Assembly: GCA_050301795.1 (NCBI GenBank)
Contig: JBNKZU010000034.1
Coordinates: 1 to 64,000, forward strand
Length of the DNA stretch: 64,000 bases
Reading direction: 5' to 3'
Source of the DNA: JBNKZU01 sp050301795
GTDB lineage: Bacteria > Pseudomonadota > Gammaproteobacteria > Thiohalomonadales > Thiohalomonadaceae
Shown: positions 1 through 8,063 of the stretch, one piece after another
Layout: every line of letters starts with the position of its first letter
Position numbering within the stretch: position 1 is the first letter of the stretch
Translations under genes and position numbers: made by a program
Notes under the pieces: model-generated
Seen by the model: the letters and a program-made list of their open reading frames with translations, nothing else
Databases searched by the model: none
Told to the model about the DNA's origin: nothing

Positions 1-409
1 ATATTTCATTGTTTTAATTATGGTTAAAAACTACCATCATTCATAAGGGAATGCACCCGTTTTAATATGAAAAACCTGCTTTAAACGCCAAGAAATAGAT
101 AATACCGATATAAAACATGGGCGCATTAGAATTTCATTAACTACTATAATAAATAGCGTTTAAGTACGCATAAAATTCAATTGGCAAGATAAACAAATCG
201 TATTGGAACGAACTGGTTGCGATGAACGATCGTTACTCTTTAATTCTGAAAATATAATTACTGGCGTCAGTTCTTGCTGTGCTGAATATTTGGTGAGGTT
301 TTATTGTTATTGTGTCTGGCAAGTGGGACTGACGATCACAAAGTGATGTGATTGACAATCCCACACAATGCCATTGATGGATAGTTATATACGTTAATTC
401 TCGTTGAAC
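1..409. other. Non-coding left edge, no gene seen
   Basis: No reading frame with a plausible start and ribosome binding site was found here. The stretch is AT-rich. Its only clear structure is an imperfect inverted repeat near its right end, listed separately. It lies downstream of the leftward MerR-family gene. Confidence 0.5.
323..364. repeat. Imperfect inverted repeat (hairpin)
   Basis: GTGGGA at 323-328 pairs with TCCCAC at 359-364. Inside them TG pairs with CA and ATCAC pairs with GTGAT, interrupted by two mismatches. It lies about 45 bp beyond the stop of the leftward MerR gene, so it may act as a transcript end, although no clear T-run follows it on the minus strand. Confidence 0.4.
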
Positions 410-1126
410 TCAATGCCCACCAGATGCCTTAGCCATAAATTCAAACAACTTATCACTGATGCCATGATCCTCTCTAGCTTGAGGTTCATTATGAAGCAGA
501 TCATTAAATGCCTTCAGCTTTTCGTCATCATTCTCGGTAAGGTGAGCTATCATCTCATTCCAATGATGCATCAGTTCCTGTACTTCACTCGACATTGGAT
601 CAGCGCCAGATGATAACGCTGATTGCATCTTGCTTACCCAACTATTCCATACAACCTCTGAACTTTCATTACTGTCGGTGCTGTGTTCATGATTGTGCAT
701 AGCATCGATTTCACTTTGGTTAAAATATTTTTCATACATTGTCATACTCTCCAAGGTTTGAAATAGGACTTCATCCAAATCATCAGAAGGTAATGGTCGC
801 GCTTCCAGTATGTCGACAAGTTTGGCTATCTTATCTTCAGTACTTTGAATTGCCTGGCGCTGTTGGTGGAGTTTTGATAGCTGCTGTTTAAGTTGAGGTA
901 CTAATTGACTTGCGTTATTTAGCAGTGGTGGCATATCTGCCAAAGAAACACCCAGTAGTCGAAGCGTTCTAATCTGTTGTAGCTTTAATAGATCAGTTTG
1001 ATTGTAGACCCGATGTCCCGCAGCACTCCTCGAAATAGGACCAATAAGACCCTGTTCTTCATAAAAATGCAAAGCCCTCGCGGTTAGGCCTGTTCTACCA
1101 ATAACTTCACCAATTTTCCAAACCAT
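410..1126 (-). CDS. MerR-family regulator with TipAS-like domain
   Basis: This 238-aa protein starts with a MerR winged-helix DNA-binding domain (about residues 3-72, with KIGEVIGRTGLTARALHFYE and RVYNQTDLLKLQQIR). A helical dimerisation segment follows (about 75-125). The C-terminal part from about residue 130 begins MTMYEKYFNQSEIDAM and resembles the TipAS antibiotic-recognition domain of TipAL/Mta-type activators. Family members sense a small hydrophobic ligand and activate promoters with an over-long spacer; such a promoter lies just upstream of this gene, suggesting autoregulation. No transporter sits next to it, so the target genes are unknown. The family is clear; the ligand cannot be predicted. 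Confidence 0.85.
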   Translation of the reverse strand: MVWKIGEVIGRTGLTARALHFYEEQGLIGPISRSAAGHRVYNQTDLLKLQQIRTLRLLGVSLADMPPLLNNASQLVPQLKQQLSKLHQQRQAIQSTEDKIAKLVDILEARPLPSDDLDEVLFQTLESMTMYEKYFNQSEIDAMHNHEHSTDSNESSEVVWNSWVSKMQSALSSGADPMSSEVQELMHHWNEMIAHLTENDDEKLKAFNDLLHNEPQAREDHGISDKLFEFMAKASGGH

Positions 1127-1157
1127 TGTTTTACCTCTTTGATGATGGACAATGGAA

Positions 1158-1188
1158 AGTCTAGATGCTTACGTAACGTAAGATGCAA
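1158..1188 (-). promoter_or_regulatory. MerR-type promoter with 19-bp spacer and dyad operator
   Basis: On the minus strand, -35 TTGCAT (1188-1183) and -10 TAGACT (1163-1158) are separated by exactly 19 bp. The spacer holds the perfect palindrome CTTACGTTACGTAAG (1182-1168; odd-length, central T). A 19-bp spacer with an internal dyad is the hallmark of promoters twisted open by MerR-family activators. It reads into the MerR/TipAS gene that starts at 1126. Confidence 0.75.
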
Positions 1189-1290
1189 GTGATTTTTATA
1201 ATAAATAACGCTATAGCTCAGTAGAGTACAATAATGGTGTTAGTTCACAGCGGTTTGGCTGTCCTTCTGGCTTGCCTTGATATCCATTGA

Positions 1291-1331
1291 GCCTTCTCCC
1301 CCAGTTTAGCGAAATGGCTAAACTGGAAGGC
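1291..1331. repeat. Long hairpin ahead of IS110 transposase remnant
   Basis: CCAGTTTAGC (1301-1310) and GCTAAACTGG (1317-1326) form a 10-bp perfect stem with a 6-nt loop. GCCTTC (1291-1296) and GAAGGC (1326-1331) extend it past a small bulge. It ends 26 bp before the ATG of the IS110 transposase remnant. The non-coding left end of IS110 elements is known to encode a structured bridge RNA, so this may be a relic of that region (inference). Confidence 0.5.
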
Positions 1332-1357
1332 GACAAAACCAAAAAGGAGAAAGCTCA

Positions 1358-1465
1358 ATGAAATTCTATAATACAACACATCCATATTATTGCGGGATCG
1401 ACCTCCATGCGCGGTTACGGTATGTCTGCATCATAGATCAGAATGGCGAGGTTTACCTATCCTAA
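1358..1465 (+). pseudogene. IS110-family transposase, N-terminal remnant
   Basis: A 35-codon frame starts at ATG 1358 after a good ribosome binding site (AAGGAG, 1344-1349). The peptide contains YYCGIDLHAR and VCIIDQNGEV, matching the start of IS110-family DEDD recombinases. The Asp of GIDLHA is the first catalytic acidic residue of the family. The frame stops at 1463-1465, about 300 residues short, and no further transposase coding follows before yheS. This is therefore a truncated insertion-sequence relic. The original element ends cannot be placed. Confidence 0.75.
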
Positions 1466-1635
1466 AAATCTTGGTCTCTACCGAGAAATAGATTTATCTT
1501 CTGTAACCTTATATCGGCAATATGATAGTCGGAGTGAAATTTATGCACTGCACTGTTCGTTACTGTATGACACCTTTTTATTTTGGATATCATTCTTTAT
1601 AGCTTTTTAAACTCTGGTTGTTACAATCGCGCACC

Positions 1636-3540
1636 ATGATCTCTTTGCAAAATATTTCTCTTCAGCGCGGCACTCAAATCCTTTTTGAAAAAAGCGATAT
1701 CACTATCCATCCCGGATGGCGTGTTGGTATTACAGGAATTAATGGTTGTGGTAAATCGAGCCTGTTTTCGCTGCTTCGGGGTGAGTTGGTTAGTGACAGT
1801 GGCACATTGTCGCTACCTGACGATTGGCGGATTGCTTCAGTTGCACAGGAGACTCCAGATTCGGATCGCAGTGCGCTTGATTATGTGCTTGATGGCGATC
1901 AGGAGTACCGTGCTATTGAACGAAAAATGCATGAGGCTGCTGATAAGGAGGATGGCTTTGAGATTGGTCATCTTCATGATCAGTTTGAGGCGATTGACGG
2001 CTATCATGCCCGCATTCGTGCAGCCAAGTTATTAACTGGACTGGGCTTTTCACAGCAGGAGCATCTGCATGCGGTTTCTCAGTTTTCAGGTGGTTGGCGT
2101 ATGCGCCTGAATCTGGCTCAAGCATTGATTCAACGCTCTGACCTGCTCCTGCTTGATGAACCAACCAACCATCTCGACCTTGATACGACCTTCTGGCTAC
2201 AAGACTATCTTCAATCTTACCCCGGCACGTTGTTACTCATCTCGCATGATCGGGATTTTTTGGATGGTGTGGTCAGGCACATTATCCATATCGAACAACA
2301 GCAGCTTTTTCTCTATCGTGGTCATTACACCGATTTTGAGCAACAGCGCGCCATTCGTATTGAGCAGCAACAAGCGGCGTATTCAAAACAGCAGACTCAA
2401 ATAAAACATCTTCATCAATTTATTGATCGCTTTCGCGCTAAAGCATCCAAAGCAAAGCAGGCTCAAAGTCGTATTAAAACTTTAGAGCGTATGGAGCAGT
2501 TGCTTCCGGCTCATTTTGACTCGCCTTTTAAATTCTCGTTTAAAGCACCTCATAAACTACCAAACTCTCTTTTGAGCATCGAAATGGGTGAGATTGGTTA
2601 TGGTGACAAGCCTCTGCTATCTGGGGTTGATTTCACTCTAAAACCGGATGACCGCATTGCGCTTATCGGTCATAACGGTGCCGGGAAAACAACACTCATC
2701 AAAACGCTGGTGAATCATCTGCCGTTATTAAGTGGTCACCGTCATGAGGCCTCTGATCTCAAACTGGGATATTTTGCACAGCACCAGACGGAGCTTCTTG
2801 ATGGTGATGCTTCTCCGTTATTACATTTGAGTCGAATCGATACAAAGGCATCTGAGCAGATCTTGCGTGACTACCTGGGCGGATTCAATTTTAAGGGTGA
2901 TAAAGCGTTAGAGACGGTAAAACACTTCTCTGGTGGTGAGAAGGCTCGATTGGTTTTAGCGCTGCTTATCTATCAGCGCCCTAACCTTCTATTGCTTGAT
3001 GAGCCGACCAACCATCTCGATTTGGAAATGAGACACGCACTAACTTTGGCACTTCAGGCGTATCAAGGTGCAATGGTCATTATCTCTCATGATCGTCATC
3101 TGCTTCGAAGTGTCGCCGATCAATTCTGGCTCGTGAATGGTGGCAAGGTTGAAACCTTTGATGGCGATCTTGAAGATTATCATCGCTGGCTTTTAGATGA
3201 ACGTCAGGAAGCTTCATCCGACACGTTACAACCACAATCGAGCAGTTCGAAAAAAGAGCAGCGTCAGCAAGCAGCAAAGCGTCGTGAACAGTTAAAACCG
3301 CTAACGACAAAGCTACAACGTATTGAAAAACAGATGGATGATATCTCTAAAAAGCTTAAAGCCATTGAAGCAGAGCTTTCGGATGCCGCAATCTATGATG
3401 AAACACAAAAGGATCAACTCAAATTGTTGCTGCAACAAAAAGGAACGGCGGATAATGAGTTACAGTCGCTGGAGAGTGACTGGTTTGAAGTTAGTGAAGC
3501 GTTAGAAGCAATGAAATCAGCGATTGGTGATGGTGTTTAA
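1636..3540 (+). CDS. yheS: ABC-F family ATPase YheS
   Basis: This 634-aa protein has two ABC ATPase domains and no membrane segments, the ABC-F pattern. Walker A motifs are GINGCGKSS (about 34-42) and GHNGAGKTT (about 350). Signatures are FSGGWRMRLN and FSGGEKARL, each followed by LLLLDEPTNHLDL. The arm between the domains is Lys/Arg/Gln-rich (FRAKASKAKQAQSRIKTLER), and the C-terminus is a charged coiled coil. Length and sequence match E. coli YheS over its whole length. Family members act on the ribosome, and some relieve stalling. ATG 1636 was chosen over an in-frame TTG at 1618 because family proteins begin at MISL. It is monocistronic and ends in a hairpin overlapping its stop codon. Confidence 0.9.
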   Translation: MISLQNISLQRGTQILFEKSDITIHPGWRVGITGINGCGKSSLFSLLRGELVSDSGTLSLPDDWRIASVAQETPDSDRSALDYVLDGDQEYRAIERKMHEAADKEDGFEIGHLHDQFEAIDGYHARIRAAKLLTGLGFSQQEHLHAVSQFSGGWRMRLNLAQALIQRSDLLLLDEPTNHLDLDTTFWLQDYLQSYPGTLLLISHDRDFLDGVVRHIIHIEQQQLFLYRGHYTDFEQQRAIRIEQQQAAYSKQQTQIKHLHQFIDRFRAKASKAKQAQSRIKTLERMEQLLPAHFDSPFKFSFKAPHKLPNSLLSIEMGEIGYGDKPLLSGVDFTLKPDDRIALIGHNGAGKTTLIKTLVNHLPLLSGHRHEASDLKLGYFAQHQTELLDGDASPLLHLSRIDTKASEQILRDYLGGFNFKGDKALETVKHFSGGEKARLVLALLIYQRPNLLLLDEPTNHLDLEMRHALTLALQAYQGAMVIISHDRHLLRSVADQFWLVNGGKVETFDGDLEDYHRWLLDERQEASSDTLQPQSSSSKKEQRQQAAKRREQLKPLTTKLQRIEKQMDDISKKLKAIEAELSDAAIYDETQKDQLKLLLQQKGTADNELQSLESDWFEVSEALEAMKSAIGDGV

Positions 3541-3549
3541 ACCATCACC
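3526..3549 (+). terminator. Probable terminator hairpin at end of yheS
   Basis: GGTGATGGT (3526-3534) and ACCATCACC (3541-3549) form a 9-bp perfect stem with loop GTTTAA that includes the yheS stop codon. Only a short T-run (3559-3562) follows, so terminator strength is uncertain. The next gene is convergent. Confidence 0.5.
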
Positions 3550-3568
3550 ACAACCTCTGTTTTAAAGA

Positions 3569-3760
3569 CTATAGATAGCTGTTATCGAAGTCCTCTGAAT
3601 CATCCCAATAGTCGATTTGAGCTTTTAGGCGTTTGAGCTCAAGACGCCTTTCAAGCTCGCGTCTGGCATCGTATGAACGACGGGGTATATCGACGCTTGT
3701 ATCAATGTCATCATCCTGAAACTCATCGTCTTCAAGAGTATCAACATCAACTTCTGCCAT
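3569..3760 (-). CDS. Small acidic PA3496-like protein
   Basis: This 63-aa protein has a very acidic N-terminal half (DDEFQDDDID) and a basic, then acidic, helical C-terminal half (RRELERRLELKRLKAQIDYW, then DDSEDFDN). The arrangement resembles the small PA3496-type proteins of gammaproteobacteria, loosely annotated as envelope-integrity proteins. The assignment rests on size and charge pattern only. AGGTAA precedes the ATG with suitable spacing. It lies downstream of gltA on the same strand, about 180 bp away, and is convergent with yheS. No signal peptide is seen. Confidence 0.6.
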   Translation of the reverse strand: MAEVDVDTLEDDEFQDDDIDTSVDIPRRSYDARRELERRLELKRLKAQIDYWDDSEDFDNSYL

Positions 3761-3940
3761 TACATTTACCTCATGAAAACACTGTTAAAATGGACTCATT
3801 AACCTTAGATATTTCAACAGTGATACCAACAAAAAAAGTGCCATACATCCATGAAACAAACATCGCCAGAAACGGCGCTCCAACAAACCCTAAATAGACC
3901 ATTTTTATTCAATTTGCAATTGAATAATTGTGTTTATCGC

Positions 3941-5224
3941 TCAATTATTTTGCTCTGAAATTGTTGTTGCTGTCGGTCCGATATAAATCTGTCTTGGGCG
4001 TGAGATCTTTGTACCCTTATCGGTGTGCTGTTCATACCAATGCGCGATCCATCCCGGAAGCCGACCGATGGCAAACATCACGGTAAACATGTTGGTCGGG
4101 ATACCGATTGCCCGTAATAGTATTCCGCTGTAGAAATCCACATTCGGGTAGAGCTTGCGTTCAATAAAATAGGGATCGGCAAGGGTGATCGCCTCCAGTT
4201 TTAGCGCAATATCCAGCAGCGGATCTTTTATCTCATAGCGATTAAAGAAGTTTTCACACAACCGCTTTAGCACCCGTGCTCGCGGATCAAAGTTTTTATA
4301 GACCCGATGACCAAACCCCATTAAACGGGTTTTGGTCTGTTTATCCTTAATATTTTGCAGATACTGCTCTGATGTAAGCTGATTTTTATGAATCGTTTGC
4401 AGCATCTCAATCACCTTCACATTGGCACCACCATGAAGATCTCCCCATAATGCCGAAACTCCCGCAGCACACGAGGAAAAAAGGTTAGCCTTACTGGAGC
4501 CTACGATTCTAACCGCAGAAGTACTACAGTTCTGCTCATGATCTGCATGCAGAATCATGATCATATTCAATATCTTCGCAACATATTGATCGACTTGATA
4601 TGGGGCATAGGGTTGAGAAAACATCATATGAAGCAGATTACTGGCATAGGCTAACTTAGGGTCGGGGTAGATATAGGGCAGCCCCATGGAACGACGATAG
4701 GCATAAGCAGCAAGTGTTCTGATTTTACTGATGAGTCGCGCTGCCGCCTGTTCATACTCTCCCCGATGATCGATCTCCATAAACTCAGGATGAAAACAGG
4801 AGAGCGTCGAGACCATTGCCGATAGCACCGCCATTGGAGGGGCTGTCCTGGGAAACCCTGCAAAATGGTGTTTCATATCCTCATCGAGGTTGGCGTTGTT
4901 GGTTAGTATGTTACTAAACCGTTCATATTCGATTTCGGTTGGAATCTTGCCGAAGATCAGAAGCCACGACACCTCAATAAAGTTGGATCGATCAATAAAC
5001 TCCTCTACAGGAATTCCGCGATATCGCAGAATTCCCTTCTCTCCATCGGTAAATGTAATTGCACTTTTACAGCTACCTGTATTTGCATATCCCGGGTCGA
5101 GGGTGATCAATCCTGTTTTTGAACGTAAACCGGTGATATCTATCGCGCGCTCACCTTCGCTACCTTCAATAATCGGTAGTTGATGCTCAATGCCATCAAC
5201 AATGAGTTGTGCATATCTATTCAT
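3941..5224 (-). CDS. gltA: Citrate synthase (type II, hexameric)
   Basis: This 427-aa enzyme condenses acetyl-CoA with oxaloacetate at the entry of the TCA cycle. The catalytic residues are visible: His in GDLHGGAN, His in MGFGHRVYKNFDPRA, and Asp in PNVDFYSG. The N-terminal domain typical of the NADH-sensitive Gram-negative type is present (KTGLITLDPGYANTGSCKS). ATG 5224 was preferred to a GTG at 5254 because the family starts close to the first beta strand and AAGGA lies upstream. Its leader contains a small hairpin (GAGCAC/GTGCTC, about 5279-5296). No other TCA gene is adjacent. Confidence 0.93.
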   Translation of the reverse strand: MNRYAQLIVDGIEHQLPIIEGSEGERAIDITGLRSKTGLITLDPGYANTGSCKSAITFTDGEKGILRYRGIPVEEFIDRSNFIEVSWLLIFGKIPTEIEYERFSNILTNNANLDEDMKHHFAGFPRTAPPMAVLSAMVSTLSCFHPEFMEIDHRGEYEQAAARLISKIRTLAAYAYRRSMGLPYIYPDPKLAYASNLLHMMFSQPYAPYQVDQYVAKILNMIMILHADHEQNCSTSAVRIVGSSKANLFSSCAAGVSALWGDLHGGANVKVIEMLQTIHKNQLTSEQYLQNIKDKQTKTRLMGFGHRVYKNFDPRARVLKRLCENFFNRYEIKDPLLDIALKLEAITLADPYFIERKLYPNVDFYSGILLRAIGIPTNMFTVMFAIGRLPGWIAHWYEQHTDKGTKISRPRQIYIGPTATTISEQNN

Positions 5225-5353
5225 TGGATTTATTGCATCCTTTGGAGTTAACACGCTGTGAAATATGATATGAGAATGAGCACCTCCCTGTGCTCGACGT
5301 TAATAACGACCATTGATATTAGGCGGTGTTATTGAGTGATGATGCTAATCGGC

Positions 5354-5560
5354 TTATTTACTTTCGTTTTCTTGTGCAGCCTGATCTTTAATGCTTATGA
5401 TGCACTCTTCGATATAATCTTTTAGCTCGTCCTCACTGATTTTATCTTCCTGAGCCCACTGTTTGCATTGCGCTTCCATCTCCTCCTGAGTCTCAGCATA
5501 GGCGCTCATACCTATGATCATCATAAGAGCCATCATCAGCATATAGAATTTTTTGAACAT
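5354..5560 (-). CDS. Small secreted protein with two cysteines
   Basis: This 68-aa protein begins with a clear signal peptide (MFKKFYMLMMALMMIIGMSAYA). The mature part is about 46 residues, acidic and helical, with Cys in AQCKQWA and in IEECII, which may form a disulfide in the periplasm. ATG 5560 was chosen because AGGAGA sits about 8 nt upstream; a longer in-frame version from 5614 would bury the signal peptide. I do not recognise the family. It is divergent from the LysR gene to the right. Confidence 0.7.
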   Translation of the reverse strand: MFKKFYMLMMALMMIIGMSAYAETQEEMEAQCKQWAQEDKISEDELKDYIEECIISIKDQAAQENESK

Positions 5561-5693
5561 CTCGGGGTTCTCCTGAATGTAGTTGTTTCGTCTGGTACAG
5601 ATGACCCGACTCACCGCGCTTTATATCTACTTGCTATTCATGTGAAAAACGAAAAATAATGGCCGTTACCTGCAATTATTTTTGTTGAAGCCA

Positions 5694-6542
5694 ATGGATC
5701 TTGAACTACTTAAAACCTTCCTTGAGGTACACCATACCCGTCACTTTGGTAAAGCGGCTGAACATCTCTATATCACTCCTTCGGCAGTCAGCGCACGAAT
5801 ACGCCTGCTTGAGGAGCAGTTGGGTGTTTCATTGTTTACTCGCAACCGCAATAACATTGAACTCACCCTCTCCGGAGAGCGTTTACTCAACCATGCAAAG
5901 CATCTGATCCGGTCATGGGAAAAGGCTCGATACGATGTACATAGAGATTCACAAAACTCAGAACAGCTTTCCATTCTTGCCGTACCCAGTTTGTGGGGTG
6001 GCTTGCTGCTACCTGTGGTAACGCAGCTACATTCCGCAAAACCAAAGCTTTCGATAATGATTGAATCCTTGCCATCGGATGCTATTTTGCACCGACTTCA
6101 GCAAAACCAAAACGCCATCGGATTTAGTTTTGAACCCCACACATCACCATCACTGGAGGTGGTTGCGTTTGATGAGTTGGTTTTGGTTATGGTCTCATCC
6201 GAGAAGATGATCAGCTCAGAGCAGGCACTGGATGATGGCCATATTGCTGTTGACTGGGGGGCAGCGTTTATCACCCGTTTTGATGCGCTCTACCCTGATG
6301 CAAAGATCACTTCAATTCGTGCCTCGACAGGACAGATCGCGTTTGACTTGCTTTGCTCTGGAGTCGGAACTAGCTGTTACTTGCCGGAATCGATCATTAA
6401 AACCGCGATAAAGGAGAAAAGGGTGTTCCAGGTAAAGGATGCACCTGTGATTCGAATACCGGTTTATGCCGCCTACTCAATAGCGAATCGTAGCGATGTT
6501 ATCGTCAAGTTTTTGCAGATGACCAAAGATGCCGGAAGCTAG
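5694..6542 (+). CDS. hdfR: LysR-family regulator, HdfR-like
   Basis: This 282-aa protein has a LysR helix-turn-helix at residues 1-60 (MDLELLKTFLEVHHTRHFGK, then AAEHLYITPSAVSARIRLLE, then EQLGVSLFTRNRNNIELT) and a co-inducer-binding domain after about residue 90. The N-terminus is very close to E. coli HdfR (YifA), a repressor of flhDC. No flagellar genes are in the window, so the target here is open. ATG 5694 begins MDLELLKTF, the standard family start; an upstream TTG at 5682 adds four residues and is unlikely. It stands alone, followed by a 120-bp gap. Confidence 0.82.
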   Translation: MDLELLKTFLEVHHTRHFGKAAEHLYITPSAVSARIRLLEEQLGVSLFTRNRNNIELTLSGERLLNHAKHLIRSWEKARYDVHRDSQNSEQLSILAVPSLWGGLLLPVVTQLHSAKPKLSIMIESLPSDAILHRLQQNQNAIGFSFEPHTSPSLEVVAFDELVLVMVSSEKMISSEQALDDGHIAVDWGAAFITRFDALYPDAKITSIRASTGQIAFDLLCSGVGTSCYLPESIIKTAIKEKRVFQVKDAPVIRIPVYAAYSIANRSDVIVKFLQMTKDAGS

Positions 6543-6664
6543 GGTCTGTTGATCTTTTGATGGGAATTGTGGATTACAACACTAAGGTATCGTGTGTATG
6601 ATATTGGGCAACTGGCTTTAGAGATGTTGGTTCTTGCCATTGCCGTAATAACAGGGTTTATATA

Positions 6665-7999
6665 ATGAATGAGTGGATCGATTTTGAAAAAATAGTGGAG
6701 ATACTATCGACATTCTCATCCACTATTATTTCGCGATTAAGCGAACCTCAAATCTGGTTCCAACTGCTTGTTGTTATAACGATCTTTTTTATTTCCAGCC
6801 GCATCATTGCACCAAGAATAGACCACTATTTAAACGAGATTGCGAAAAAAAGCGCACGCATCCCCTCATTTATCAAGGTCATCATTGCATTGAAGTCAGT
6901 CACCACACCATTTGTCTGGCTTTTTCTACAGTGGCTGGTGATTGGTATCGCCTCTTCTGCCGCATGGCCGGTACAACTACTTAATACCATTGCGAGCCTT
7001 GTGACTGCCTGGCTCGTGATTCGCCTATTTACCTCAGCAATTCATAATCAATCGATCGCACGGATGATTGCGATCACGGCCTGGTCTGTTGCTGCACTGA
7101 ACATCTTCGGTTTACTGGGTGAGGCGATATCTATCCTTGATAGCTGGTCTGTTGTTTTTGGCACGATCCGTATCTCGCCGTTAACAGTGATCAAGACCAT
7201 CATTGCACTATGGTTTAGTCTGTGGCTTGCCAGTGGTTTGGCATCATTGGTTGAGCGGCGGCTGCAACTCTCCAAAACGGTCGATCCATCAATGAGTGTG
7301 CTTGCCGGCAAGCTAACCCGGATCACCTTAATCACACTTGCGATTTTAATTGCGATGACCTCAGTTGGTATCGACCTTACTGCACTGGCTGTGTTTGGTG
7401 GTGCCTTGGGTGTTGGACTTGGTTTTGGTCTGCAAAAGATCTTCTCAAACCTGATTAGTGGTGTGATTCTGTTGATGGATCGTTCGATCAAACCCGGTGA
7501 TGTTATTGCCGTTAATCAAACCTATGGCTGGATCAACCACTTAGGCGCACGATACACCTCGGTCATTACCCGTGACGGTATTGAACATTTGATTCCGAAT
7601 GAAGAGCTCATTACTCAGCGCGTGGAGAACTGGTCATTTACTGATAGCCTGGTCAGACTCCGGCTTCCTGTGGGTATCTCCTATAATTCGGATGTCCGGC
7701 TTGCAATCAAGCTCTGTCTTGAGGCGACAACCGAGGTTCAACGAATCGAACAGCAGCCAGCCCCCCGCTGTCTTGTTACGGGATTTGGTGATAGCTCGGT
7801 CAACCTTGAGATCCGGTTCTGGATAAAAGATCCCTCAAATGGTCGAGGTAGTGTACTTAGCGATCTGCTCTTGGAGATATGGGATCGCTTTCATCAACAC
7901 GGTATTGAGATACCATACCCGCAGCGAGATCTACATCTGCAATCGTTTCTTGGTGTTAAAGATCTTGAAAAAGTCAGGGCAGCTCTTCAAAACGAATAG
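6665..7999 (+). CDS. MscS-family mechanosensitive channel
   Basis: This 444-aa inner-membrane protein has about six predicted transmembrane segments. The last is the Gly/Ala-rich pore helix (ALAVFGGALGVGLGFGLQKI), followed by the diagnostic MscS beta-domain (SNLISGVILLMDRSIKPGDV, then YTSVITRDGIEHLIPNEELI). The C-terminal cytoplasmic part contains EIRFWI. Such channels release solutes on hypo-osmotic shock. That is consistent with a cell that accumulates sucrose, whose synthesis operon lies 2.4 kb further on, but the link is inference. AGGG lies about 9 nt before ATG 6665. It is followed by mgtE, possibly co-transcribed. Confidence 0.88.
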   Translation: MNEWIDFEKIVEILSTFSSTIISRLSEPQIWFQLLVVITIFFISSRIIAPRIDHYLNEIAKKSARIPSFIKVIIALKSVTTPFVWLFLQWLVIGIASSAAWPVQLLNTIASLVTAWLVIRLFTSAIHNQSIARMIAITAWSVAALNIFGLLGEAISILDSWSVVFGTIRISPLTVIKTIIALWFSLWLASGLASLVERRLQLSKTVDPSMSVLAGKLTRITLITLAILIAMTSVGIDLTALAVFGGALGVGLGFGLQKIFSNLISGVILLMDRSIKPGDVIAVNQTYGWINHLGARYTSVITRDGIEHLIPNEELITQRVENWSFTDSLVRLRLPVGISYNSDVRLAIKLCLEATTEVQRIEQQPAPRCLVTGFGDSSVNLEIRFWIKDPSNGRGSVLSDLLLEIWDRFHQHGIEIPYPQRDLHLQSFLGVKDLEKVRAALQNE

Positions 8000-8063
8000 A
8001 GTAGCCGCAGTAACAATCACAAACGAACTGAATTAAACCAATAAAGAAGAGAAGGAGATGAGG

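Noticed and set aside
404..613. Rightward 69-aa frame opposite the MerR gene
   Set aside because: It lies fully antisense to conserved TipAS coding sequence and has no family likeness.
7048..7491. Leftward 147-aa frame in the MscS gene
   Set aside because: Antisense shadow of a conserved channel gene; composition is typical of reverse-frame noise.
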